Shown here one piece after another: positions 7,986 to 18,442 of a stretch of 30,071 nucleotides of DNA. Each line of letters opens with the position of its first letter. Within the stretch, counting starts at the first letter, position 1. The notes beneath the pieces are model-generated. The model saw nothing but the letters and a program-made list of their open reading frames with translations. It did no database searches and was not told where the DNA came from. Origin of the DNA: Dinochytrium kinnereticum (taxonomy: Eukaryota; Chytridiomycota; Chytridiomycetes; Chytridiales; Chytridiaceae); assembly GCA_027604005.1 (NCBI GenBank), contig JADGJT010000291.1, forward strand, positions 1 to 30,071. Direction: 5' to 3'. A program made the translations under genes and the position numbers.

Positions 7986-9336
7986 TTAATTTGACTTGCA
8001 GGTGTATCTCACAAACGCGTTGCACTTGGAACCTGGTCTTAGCTCCCAATGATGTGGCTCGGAGGTAACTGTCCTGACAAAACCATTGCGAGCAGCATTA
8101 TCGCGAAGCCAAGCAAAAACGGCAGGGTTGACCACGTTAAGGTCCAGCGCGATCCCGTTTTGGTGATTGCTAAAGCCGGGGCTGTATAATACGTTGTTAG
8201 TTTTGTTTTTTTAAATTAATCCTTTCCGTATTACCGCAAGAAAGAAAAGAAAAAGAAAAAAAAAAGTCATAAACTTACCGAGCTGCTAAGTTCCCATTAT
8301 TGCAAGACTTTGTCTGAAAGCATCTGAATAATTCAGCTTGCTTCGCATTCGTCCTGAAGCCAGAGTTGAGCTGCAGCCTCATACCATCATTTTGGGCGTT
8401 TTGTTTCATCTTTAAAAACGCACATGCTGTCTCCACTACCACGTCTTTACCATCGATCTTCCCAAAAACAGTAAGGTGTTTCGCAAGTCATCAATCACTT
8501 AACAAACCTTGGTGCATTGCTTGCCTCCGATAGGAACTCCATTTTGAAAAGCTTGTCCGCAGGGAGAGACGTTATCGAAATTGCAGCTGCTACCTGAAGC
8601 GATCTTATTCGCGGCGGTCTTGGATGCGCCAGCAACTTTTGGCGTGCTTTTACTGGTAGCCGCGACCTTGGCAACAGCTTTACGTGCAGGAGCAGCATTT
8701 GCAGCAGCTTTGAGTTCTTCTTGAGCTTGCCGTACTTTGAGACAGTCGTTGGTGATCTCTACATCCTTGCCGTTAATCTGGAATAAGAATTGTGTGAGAA
8801 AGCGGCGAATAGTAGGAGGGAAGACATTATCGTAGTTACCTTAGTGCATTCTCTGCCATTCAAGCACGGAAAAAGATTTTTGAAACCACAGTTGATTTTA
8901 GGTCCAACCAGCAGCGATCCAGGAGAGACGGCTTTTGGCGATGGAGCAGGTGACACCACAGTTACTTTGGAAGCCTCCAACTGGGCTTCTTTGACCTTAA
9001 CGCAATCATTTGTGATCTCTACGTCTTTGCCGTTGATCTGCCGCGATGTGGTAATTAGGCCCTTCATTCGGGCTACAGTGCTAGAAAAACTGAGACGACG
9101 AAGTTTACCTTTGCGCACTCCTTGTTATCAAGACAAGGAAATAGATCCTTAAAGCCACAATTGATCTTGGGTCCAACTATTTTGGGTCCAACGATCTTGG
9201 GACCAACAATCAACGGGCCGACGATCTTGGGACCAACAGTGGTGGTGGAGGCATACTGAGGTGCTGCTTGACCGGCATCCAGCAGGAGTAGAGTAGGGAC
9301 CAGTGCCGCCGTCAACAGATGATACTTGAAGATCAT
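7986..9336 (-). CDS. Secreted M15-type peptidoglycan peptidase with duplicated Cys modules
   Basis: Five exons on the minus strand: 9336-9109, 9037-8840, 8777-8508, 8457-8279 and 8181-7986, giving 356 residues. The N-terminus is a signal peptide (basic start, LLTAALVPTLLLL core, cleavage likely after GQA). Five VGPKI repeats follow, then modules of the form CGFK.LFPCL..EC.KINGKDVEITNDC. The catalytic domain (about 233-356) carries SGFRT (264-268), PGFSNHQNGIALDL with likely zinc ligands H298 and D305, and EPHH (E333, H336), matching the ExxH of D,D-/L,D-peptidases (VanY/Ply500-like, M15). Such enzymes cut peptidoglycan cross-bridge or stem peptides and are mostly bacterial or phage. A secreted fungal copy would act on bacteria outside the cell. 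Introns 1-3 are phase 0 and fall at the same place, between Lys and I(N/D)GKD, so the modules look like exon duplications. Introns are 50-97 nt. Confidence 0.87.
9163..9237 (-). repeat. Five tandem 15-bp units encoding VGPKI
   Basis: Five exact-length 15-bp units lie head to tail in exon 1 of the M15 peptidase, each encoding Val-Gly-Pro-(Lys/Leu)-Ile. Units differ by a few silent or conservative bases; the second (9208-9222) gives Leu for Lys. The unit nearest the cysteine module runs straight into INCGFK, and a single VGPKINC also precedes the second module. The array most likely forms an extended spacer after the signal peptide. Confidence 0.9.
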
Positions 9337-9832
9337 GTTTGTGCCGGTAGTAAATGTTGATGGGATAGCTATGAAGGCCCATTCCTTTATAGCCTGTTCC
9401 CATTCCTTTCTAGCCCGTTGAACACACCGCAAGCCGCACGGCGTCCACCATCATGATCACACTTCGGACTTTTTTTCTGAACACACATTTAGATTCCTGA
9501 AGATTTGATAAGCAACTCTTGCCTAAAAAGACGTGCTACAGCTGTACATGCGTACCCAGCTGATCCCATTTGTGAGTGGTTCTTACATGCTGCATGTCCA
9601 ACATGGAAAGCACTCTGCATGTATCAGACTGCAGCTATTTGCTTGCTGCTCTCTGTATGTATTGAAAAGCACCTTACAAGGTGTCCCTGAGTTGAGCGGG
9701 TGCTGTTCTGGAGAAAAACATCAACTCTGGCCCGTTGCCCTTGAGTGTATTCCTTGATGAGATGGACGAAATGTCTTCTTTTTGCAATAAGAAAAAAATC
9801 AATGTGATTTGTCCTAAAATCATTAATTATAG
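9337..9832. promoter_or_regulatory. Divergent upstream region of M15 peptidase and OTC genes
   Basis: About 500 bp separate the ATG of the minus-strand peptidase from the ATG of the plus-strand ornithine carbamoyltransferase, so both promoters must lie here or overlap the leaders. Open frames crossing it on both strands have no family resemblance. No specific binding site was identified. Designation as promoter follows from the gene layout. Confidence 0.5.
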
Positions 9833-11092
9833 ATGAGGCTCGCCAACGCATCCCTTGGTCGGTCTCCTGCAATGCGATTTGTACTGCCGAAGGCAAGGCT
9901 GCATGCCATACCCGCATGCTTCCCTCTGCAGTTGCGCTCGCTTGCTTCCAGCGCGCCATCCACGTCACCAGGCCTCCGCTCACACTTTAAGGAGATCCAC
10001 CACCTTCTCACCCTCAAGGATCTCACTGTCCCGCAGATCCTGCATCTCATCCGTCGCTCTTTGGAGTTGAAAAAAATAATCCATGAAGATCGTAGAATCG
10101 CTCAAACGTCCCCTGTCATCCCCGCTGTGATGGCTGGCAAGACGTTGGGCATCTTGTTTACAAAGAGGTCAACACGCACTAGAGTGTCTGCTGAGACGTC
10201 TTGGGCTCGGCTTGGAGGTCATCCGCTTTTTTTGGGGCAGGACGATATTCAGTTAGGGGCTGGCGGGGAGTCTTGGAGGGATACTGCAGTCGTTGTCTCG
10301 TCAATGGTCGATGCGCTTTTAGCCAGGGTTGGAGGACATGAGGAGATTGAGGTGGGTACTTGAATATGATTTGACTCTTTGACTTGCAGCTTTTCCTTTT
10401 CCATTGTTTATTATCAGTAAATTTATATTATCTAATATGTCTATTGCCAGCTCCTCGCGAAGTATTCTTCTGTTCCTGTCATCAATGCCCTGACGGCCAA
10501 GTACCACCCCTTACAGATCTTGGCGGATGTGATGACCCTTTACGAGGAATATGTGCCCAATGCTTTATCGCATTCCATGCAGTCTGGGATCCCCCTACCC
10601 CCTCTCCCGAAAGGTCTGACAGTGGCTTGGGTTGGGGATGCTAACAACATTCTCAACTCCTTGATGGTCACACTTCCTCGCCTCGGAGTCACGATCCAAG
10701 CTGCAACACCCCGCAATTATGATATAGACCGGGATGTGATCGAATATGCTCAATCCAAAACCGCTTCGGGAGCTCGCGTCCTCGTCACAAGGTCTCCGAA
10801 TGAGGCCGTGAAAAACGCCGACGTGATCATCACCGACACTTGGATTTCGATGGGTCAAGAGAAGGAGAAGGAGAAGAGAATGAGAGATTTTGACGGGTAT
10901 CAGGTGACTGAACGGATGGCCATTGAGGCTGGGGCTAAGGAGAACTGGAAGTTTATGCATTGTCTCCCAAGGAAGAGGGAAGAGGTTGATGATGATGTGT
11001 TTTACAGCCCTAGGTCTCTTGTTTTCGGTGAAGCTGAGAACCGCAAGTACACCGTTATGGCTGTTTTTGAGGCGATTTGCGGAAGGTCTTAG
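9833..11092 (+). CDS. ARG3: Ornithine carbamoyltransferase, mitochondrial
   Basis: Two exons, 9833-10351 and 10451-11092, flank a 99-nt intron; the product is 386 residues. The carbamoyl-phosphate motif STRTR is at about residues 113-117, in the context GILFTKRSTRTRVS. HCLPRK is at about 343-348 and carries the ornithine/Cys active-site signature. VAWVGDANN and DVIITDTWISMGQE are the expected C-domain blocks. The first about 45 residues are basic and Ser/Ala-rich (RLANASLGR, LRSLASSAPS), fitting a matrix presequence. The enzyme condenses ornithine and carbamoyl phosphate to citrulline in arginine synthesis and acts as a trimer. The start is the first in-frame ATG; a second at residue 14 is possible. 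No truncation or missing key residue is seen. Confidence 0.97.
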
Positions 11093-11317
11093 AAGACTGA
11101 CACCTACTATGACTTCTTGTTCTTTTATCGTTTCTTTTATTTTTAAAACGAATGCAAAGGGTTGCAAGAAGCACACATGGTTGTGGCGCGCTTCGCTGTT
11201 AACTGCTTTTTTTTTTGTTAAAAAACAAAAAATATAGAGAGAGAGTAATAGTTTGTTTTGTTTATGCTTGCTTTTTTTTTTTTTTTCAAATTTCCACTTT
11301 GAACAGCAATAATAATA

Positions 11318-14196
11318 ATGGCTGATCCAAAGGTGGATAAGGTCCGTCTACGAATACGTCTTCATCAAACGACATCCATGGACGTTGAGGTTGCTGGAGA
11401 TGACGATCGCCAGACGTTTAAGTTTGAGGAACTTGCCACTGCAACCCTCCGGTTTAAAGTCGCAGTCTCAGGATCGACAACAGTCCCTGAACTGCTTAAG
11501 ATTGTTCGCAGGCAGTTTGATGCCATGGTTGCTGTGAGGCAACGTGTGAGGGATGAAGGTGGGGTCGTAGGAGATCGGGTTACGATAGTTGAGGAGTCTC
11601 AGTGAGTTTGTTTTCTACTATAGTTGTTGAGGGGTTGGTTGAGTTAGTTGGCTGCATCCGCCTATGTTGCTTTCTATTTGTAAGCCTCTGACTATTGTAA
11701 AACAAACAGGTACATCAATCATGCAATCATTCGTGATGTTGACGGCGATCAAATCCTTCCTCCCTTCACGGTTTCAGACTTCTTCTCCGACAACGACTTG
11801 CTACATGTGATTGTCCCCATTCCTCTCCAGGTTTACGCTAGATATGTTTCACTACCTCCCATCACTGAAGACGAAATTGATGATCTGGCGGAGGATATGG
11901 AGCGTACGGAGGAGGCTCCACCGGCTGCTCAGGAGGAAAAACACGAAAAACCAAAGAAGCTCGTAAAACGGAAACGGAGGAGGGAGTCGTCGACGGAGGA
12001 CTCCAGGACTGAAGCCGTCGTGCCTGAGCCGGAAAATGAGGAGGCGATGGCGTCGGAATCAATGAGTGGCATGAATGTAACTCCTGTCAAGAAAAAGAAA
12101 AGGAAGAAGGCCTCTTTGGTTGAGACGGAGGTCCCACCATCTTCCCCATTGAGGGTCACGGCTGGTGAGGACGAGTCGGGCATTTTTTTGCAACAAGAGG
12201 CTGTTCTATTAACGAAGAAGAAGGATGCATCTAAGACATTGCCGTCAACCATAGTAAGGGAGATAAAGACGAAAATAAATGGCGCCTCGCCCGAAAAGAA
12301 GACAAAGGAATCTGTACCGGCTCTCGTGTCAAAGGAGTCAAAGACTGCCATAGAGGTTCCTGCTGGAAAAGAGAAGAAGAAACGGGCGAAAAGGGCGTCG
12401 ACTGCGAATGATGTGATTGCAGCTCAGCAAGAAAGCTCTGTTTCGAATATGATTGAAGCATCGGAGAAGAATTATGATGGAGTGACCCTTCGGAATGGGA
12501 AGAAACGCAAGTTTTCAGAAAACGAGGCCGATATCTCTGATGATGACAAGGCTATGGTGTCTTTTACTGAAGACAAAGCCCCGAAGAGGAAGAGAACACG
12601 AAAGCGGGTTTCTGATAGTGCGGATGATAGGTATAAATCAGATGGTAGGGAAGCGAAAGTCACGGCTGATTTGGACGGGTCTTCAAATAGAGACGTGCCT
12701 AAGGTTCTCGCAAAGCAGGAGGTATTGTTTTACCGGTTATTTGAGTCGTTTTCTCACGACCCACTCAGCAACTACAGATCGAGGAACAATTAGAGGAATC
12801 AATCCACAAGCCATCTACAGCTGCACCCGACAAAATATCCACTGTGTCATCATTTACCCTTATCACACAACCACCAGAGGTTCTTAATGTGGGATTAGGG
12901 GATAGCGTGAAAGGAGGTGTGATCGTGCAACGGAAAGGATCGTTTGCAAGTATTGTGAGCTTTAAAGAGGATGAGACTTTGGTCGATGACGATGAGGGGA
13001 AGGCTCCGCTTCCGAAGAACCGAAAGCCAAGAGATTCGACGCTTGTGGAGGAAAAGAAGGCGCCAGTTACGTATGTGGACGGTAATTCCTATGAAGAGAC
13101 TAAGGAGGATGAAGATGCGACCCTTGATATCACAAACCAAACGAGCGAGATGGAGAGCGATAAAGATGACGATTCGGGTGAGAACAAAAACGGCGATAAT
13201 ACGGTAGCTAGTGAAGTTCACGAAGAAGTAGCACATCTTGAAGACGAGATGGTTGTGAACGATAGCGCTGAAAGCAGCGATTCCGAAGAAAGTGACCACC
13301 ATGGTATTAGCCCGAGGGCAACCCAGAGTAGCCCTATGAAATACCCGCACTCCCAGTACCGCGCATATCAGGCCGAGGATGATGAGAATGAAGACGAAGT
13401 CAAGGACGCTAAAGATTGCGAGAATGATTTGGGCATCACAAAGGAGCTAGCAACAGAAGCTTACCAGGAGATCTTTGTGAAGGAGGTATCGCCTCTCTCA
13501 GATGGGGTTCTTTCACCGAATCTGTTCAGCATGCCTGGGTCTTTAGGGACTCCTTTATTTAGCCAAATATCTCCGACTCTCAGGCCTGTTGATGCGGAGG
13601 AAGTGGAAGAAGCTTCAAAGACCGAGGGGGATATTGATGGTGACGCGTCGGAGGAGCTTGACGAGGCGGAGTCGTCCACGGACCTCAGCAGTAACGCCAT
13701 TATTTCCAAAATTCCCCTATCGTCTCAGATTAACTCATCGCAATCTACGATCCCTAATAGTCCCCTAACAACGAAATCTACTCTCAAGAAACCCACATCC
13801 TCACAGCCTGTCGGAATCATCGTCCGACCAGGTTCCCAACTGAAAACCTTCACGCGCCCTAGTCTCTCCCTCGGAGAGCTTGCGAACAGTTTTGCTCCTT
13901 CCTCTTCTACTAATCGGCGGGTTCCGGGAGTACCTCAAACCCTTGCAAGCCTGGCAATGAGAAATGGCAAGAGTTCGGGAGGAATGCCGACTGCCCCTCC
14001 TTCGCGAGACGACGAAGATGATGATGAGGATGAGATAATGGCTAAGGTCTATGGAAGAGATGAGGAAGAGGATGACGATGATGATGATGATGACGATGAT
14101 GAGGATGAGGATGAGGATGAAGCAGCCGGGGGCATCCGGAGGGCTGGAAGAAGGAAGAGGAAGTCTGGATTGTTGCAGATGTCGAAGCGAGGTTAG
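11318..14196 (+). CDS. Large acidic nuclear protein, Net1/Dnt1-like N-terminal domain
   Basis: Three exons, 11318-11601, 11710-12721 and 12778-14196, join in phase to give 904 residues. The N-terminal about 130 residues (KVRLRIRLHQ, TVPELLKIVRRQF, then IIRDVDGDQILPPFTVSDFF and DNDLLHVIVP) look like a ubiquitin-like fold. Closest in character is the N-terminal domain of the fungal nucleolar Net1/Dnt1 (Cdc14-binding) family; coilin N-terminal domain is an alternative. The rest is low complexity: repeated Lys/Arg clusters (KKKKRKK, KRKRTRKR) suitable as nuclear localisation signals, then Ser/Glu/Asp-rich stretches. A conserved-looking SLSLGELANSF patch is followed by a long Asp/Glu run (codons about 14068-14121) and a basic tail. 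Function is not shown by sequence; nuclear or nucleolar location is inferred. The start at 11318 follows a pyrimidine-rich leader. Confidence 0.75.
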
Positions 14197-14468
14197 TAAT
14201 GGCGCGTAATTTTAATCATTGGTCAGTTTCTTACATCTTCCCGTCGTCCCCCGCGTCTTTCACTACAGCAGCGATGCAGAAGTCCGTTCTGCCCTCTTGA
14301 GTTTTTGAGTGGTAATAATCGTACAACATAATAAATTTCAATTTTTTTCACCCCCAAATAGTATCCTGCCTTGCTCCAACTTGCATACATTGCGCTGAGC
14401 ATCTGCATCCGCACCCATCCTACACAAACACCCCCGCCTCTCCTCCTCACCGATCAGTATCAGCAGAG

Positions 14469-15746
14469 ATGGTCAAGTGGTTCTCCAACCTCCCTGACTC
14501 GGACCACGTCCCCTACACCTTCATCGCCGCTGAGCCCCACATCAAGGATGTCGTCAAGTACTTCAGGACTGAGGACTATGCTGCGATGGTCGGGATCGGA
14601 GCTGGGTTCCCGCTGGCTCAGGTTGCTTGGGGTATGTCTTTTTTGCTTTCTAATCCCTTTTTTGATCTTGGGGGCCTTGTGGTTTATTGTGGTGGCATTG
14701 GGTAGTTGATATGTTTCCTCGTTGACCCTTGAGGTTTGAGGAATTTTTTAGCAGTGCTCTCTCTTCAACGTGAAATGCAGGGGCTCATTAACTCGTCTCT
14801 TCTTTCGTTTCTGTCCATGTGAATTGGTTATTTTCGATCGGTAATCGCGCTTGTCGGTATATGCTTCTTGCTGTTCGATGTCAACAGAGAGGATGTCTCC
14901 TAGCATCCACCCTCGATACATTCCGAGGTCTATGCTTGTTCAGGTTCCTTTCTTTATGACTTGCGGATTGATCTTTGCCATGCAAAGATCATACTGTGAG
15001 TTTCTAGTTTCCTCTCTGCTTTTTGGTCTTCTCGCTTGTCTCTCCCCTTCTTCTTCTCCTCTACGGATACGGCCTCCAGCTGTTTTTTGTCTTTTCTACT
15101 GGCTTGGGTTGGGGTGGTTTGAGGATTAGTGGCGGCAACATTGTTGTTGTTTTGAGTGAGTGCTCCTCTTCAAAGGACTGCAGTTGGAAAAGGCTGGTAG
15201 TTTATCATGCAGATTTGGGATCTATCTATATCTATCTTCCCCTGCTTGAACACAGGGAAGGAATGAAGTATAGGAGATGGCGGGAAAATCGACGGAATCA
15301 CTTTCCGCTATTGACAGCGGAGCATTGTGATCAAAACCTTGTCGAGCGTTGTTGTTGCTTTTCAGCATAATGTTCCGTTTGGATGGCATGCCCTCCCCTA
15401 GCTAATTTCATAAGCGAATGGATGGTCGTAGTTCCTTTATTAGTAGCATCGTGGATCGAAAATCGATTATTAACCAACTAACGCCTTTACCCCAGTCAGA
15501 TTCTGGGGTTGGAGGGAGAACGCCAGGGAGGCGAAGAGATGGGAGGCGGAGGCAAGCCTGAGGCCAGCTGCGGATGAGAAGCAGGGATGGGAGGACAACG
15601 ACTGGGTATGCTTCTTCGTTTCTGTTTCTGTTTTGCTTTTTGTTGCATGCTCTATGGTGTTTTGGTTGTTCCTCATCCGTTACCTTTGGCCGATACCAAC
15701 CTTCTTACCCATATATCTTCCCTCATCAACACCCTGTGTCTAGTAA
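14469..15746 (+). CDS. NUXM: Complex I 21 kDa-type accessory subunit (NUXM-like)
   Basis: Exons 14469-14631, 14888-14995 and 15496-15605 are joined by introns of 256 and 500 nt. They encode VPYTFIAAEPHIKDVVKYFR, then VAWERMSPS, FFMTCGLIFAMQRSYFRFWG and WRENAREAKRWEAEA. This matches, block by block, the fungal NADH:ubiquinone oxidoreductase 20.9/21 kDa subunit (PYPLIDTDPHFKRVV, MERVAPS, FFYQRSINRFYGFTENKRE). The protein is an accessory membrane-arm subunit of mitochondrial complex I, here with one or two hydrophobic helices (about residues 43-53 and 72-86). The product would be about 127 residues, shorter than the N. crassa form. The end is uncertain: after NDW the frame enters T-rich sequence, and the best model splices 15606-15743 to a final exon beginning with TAA. 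Read-through adds a hydrophobic tail ending at 15743. Confidence 0.78.
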
Positions 15747-16455
15747 ACGACTGGAGCGGCTTGCAGTCCACACGCAGTACCCATACACCAGCCTTTGCCT
15801 CAATAAATTTATTATATGGAGAAAGTAGAGACCGAGCCGTTTCCGTCGTGCCTCAGCACCAGCGATCCTTGACTTGCATTGGAGTGTTGGATGCTTTGAC
15901 GGATCCATGACGATCCAATCACGTCCAAGAACAAATTTATTCCTTTCCTGAAGGGGGGCGGGGACCGCCGCCAGCAAGCTGAAAATCCGACTCTGGTCTT
16001 ATCCTGCTCGTCTCTGCGGACGCATCGTTTTCCTGCTTCCCCTTCATCAGGCACTGCTGGCCTATTACATTGCATTGGCTGACTGGAAGACACTATTCCG
16101 TCTTCCCGCCTCGCCCTCACCACCGCCACCTACGCATCCCTCAGCCATCCGTCATCCATTGCTCTCCGCTCTGTATCAGCGGCCATCTCTTTATCTCCAG
16201 CTCGGTGCACCAGCACGGGCGGGCACGCAGCAGCGGCAGCAGCAGTGGTGCCTCAGAGGTGGTGGTGGTGGTTGTGCAATCTGTGAACGCCTGCCTGTGT
16301 TTGAAGGCAAAAATTGATTCCAGAGCCGCTTGAAACGACAACGAGCGTCTGGCTGGGCATCACAGGAGAGGACAGCCTCAGCACCAACATCACCGCCTTC
16401 ACCCTCTTCTCCCGTCTACCCCTTCCACTCCCTGCATTGTATCCCTGCTGCTGCC
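15747..16455. other. Upstream region of MUB1-like gene
   Basis: About 700 bp with no gene of its own. The frame upstream of the MUB1 ATG is open back to about 16330 but has no earlier ATG, so it is read as leader. A short GGT repeat occurs at about 16257-16272. Other open frames on both strands are shadows or low complexity. Confidence 0.5.
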
Positions 16456-18442
16456 ATGGTCAGAGAGGACAACCACTGCAACCCGGCGGCGCTTCAGCCG
16501 TCCATCACCATTGCCCACTCAAACTACGACAAGCGGGCCCTCACCTCGACAGACCCAATGGCTCTGGCTGCCTCTCTGCAGAACCTGAGCTATCTCACCC
16601 ATGTGCAGGGCCAGACTATGGCCCCCATCATGGCAGCCGACGGCGGGATTTGCATCCTTGTCGACCTTATCAAGTCGGTTGGGAGGAGGATCAGAGGTCT
16701 GGAAGGACCGGCTGATCCAAGGGCAGAATGGCATCGGGTTGAGACAGAAGAGCAGGCATTGGAGAGGATGAAGCGGAGGGCTGGAATCCTCGACATTGAC
16801 AGACTCACTCATACCTATGCCTTGACCACCTTGAACAACCTGGCAATGAAGGGGAGCCGGTTGGTCAAGGAGCGGATGGTGGATGCCGGAGTTGTTCCAG
16901 CACTGGTTGAGCTACTAGAAGATGCTGTTGGTATCATGGAGACGGTGAGGAAGTTGCAGACTGATGCTGTTGAAAAGAAGGCAGCATCAGCTTCTGCCGC
17001 CTCCGAGATGCCCATGGAAGTGACGGATAAGGAGATCCCATCGTCCCCTTGTAGCGATAGTGGTCCCACCGTCTCGACCAACCCAGCATCATCGCTTCCC
17101 TCAACGACCCCTGCGCCCTTAGCCGTTGAGACCTCCTCCTCCTCCGACGCTGGCGCCTCCTCGGCGGCCGCATCGTCCTTTGCTCCTCTCGATCTCACCC
17201 AGCCTCCGATCCATCAGATTCCCACACCCACCGAAGCTCCATCGAACCTTCCCACCCCTCAGGTAGCGCAGTCTGCCTCCGTCACCGTCTCCGCCATTGG
17301 ACAGTATATCCCTTCAAACCCTACTCCGACAATGGCCGACACCATCATCTCCGCCCCAACCTCCGACGACGCCGTCTCCAACCCTCTAATTACAGAGACG
17401 ACGACACCTACGGACGAAGCCTCCACTGCCACAGTCCCTACCGTAGGGCGAGACGGCACTCAAAAGTCATCCTCCTCCCGATCAAAGCCATCTCTTCCAA
17501 TCCTCCCTGGAATCCAGTCAGCCTCCACATATGTCGAGGCTTCCATGGTCTCCGATGTTCTTGGCAGGTCCCAGGACATCACCTTGGCCGCCCAGCTTAT
17601 CGCCGCTCTCTCAAAGTATCCTTCCATCAGGCCATACCTCCACGCTGATTTCTACCGGACAGGCCGGGAACCGAAGGCTGGAGAGAGAGAGGATGAGTTG
17701 TTTGAGAGGATTCCTTATCGGAGAAGTGCGTTCCAACTTCTGGAAGTCTTTTCGGGGGTCTCCTCTGTCCTTCCCGAGGCAAGAGTTTGGGCCGTCGTAG
17801 CTATGAGGAATGCTTTCAGAAGGGATCATGTTCAGGCTGGGACTCCAGCGAGCGGGGCATCTTCCTCTGCTGGTCAGCTCAGGCGGTGTGGAGACGTGAG
17901 ATGCGTTAAGTGGGAGACCAGCTTCAAGGAGTATAGCAAGTGCAGCAGATGCCGTAGAGTGGCTTACTGCAGGTATGGCTTTTCGTTTGTTTTTGTTTTG
18001 TTTTGTTCATGTATTCGTTGAGGACCTAGCCACTCTTGTATCGCTTCCTTACATTTTCAACAATAGCAAAACTTGTCAGCGCCGTGCATGGACTCTTCAT
18101 AAAAACTGGTGCCTCAAGTTTGGCGAAACGAGCAGTAGCTGCAGCGGCGCCAACCGTAACGTCTCCACTTCAACTAGTCAGTCCAGCAACTCTATTCCTT
18201 CAACCGCTAACGACCCTCACCATCATCGCCACCAACATCGCTTCCGTCACCAACACCGTCACCCCGCCACGCCATCGGCTGTTGATACCACCGCTATTGA
18301 AAATGCCTCGGAAGAGCCGTTAACTCCTATGGAGGAGATGGCTCCTCGAAGGGCGATGAGGAGGCCAAGCCGAGGCATGTTTGCTGCAACGGCCGTTCGG
18401 GAGGAATCAGTAGATCCTATGGATGTTGAGGAGGATATTTAA
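16456..18442 (+). CDS. MUB1: MYND zinc-finger protein, Mub1/samB family
   Basis: Two exons, 16456-17972 and 18067-18442, flank a 94-nt intron; 630 residues. The N-terminus (NPAALQPSITIAHSNYDKRA, then LQNLSYLTHV and ADGGICILVDLIKS) matches the start of fungal MUB1/samB proteins, which form armadillo-like helices. The segment VPALVELLEDAV continues that pattern. A Ser/Thr/Pro/Ala-rich linker covers about residues 175-350. Before the finger, VLPEARVWAVVAMRNAFRRD corresponds to the conserved WAGVVMRNACRKD block. The MYND finger spans about 478-521 with Cys pairs CGDVRC, CSRC, C..TC and the final H...C, and is split by the intron after the YC. In yeast Mub1 partners the Ubr2 ubiquitin ligase in Rpn4 turnover; in Aspergillus samB affects polarity and septation. 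The C-terminal tail is His-rich and then acidic. Confidence 0.93.

Noticed and set aside
10595..11176. 193-residue minus-strand open frame
   Set aside because: Antisense shadow of the conserved OTC second exon; no family resemblance.
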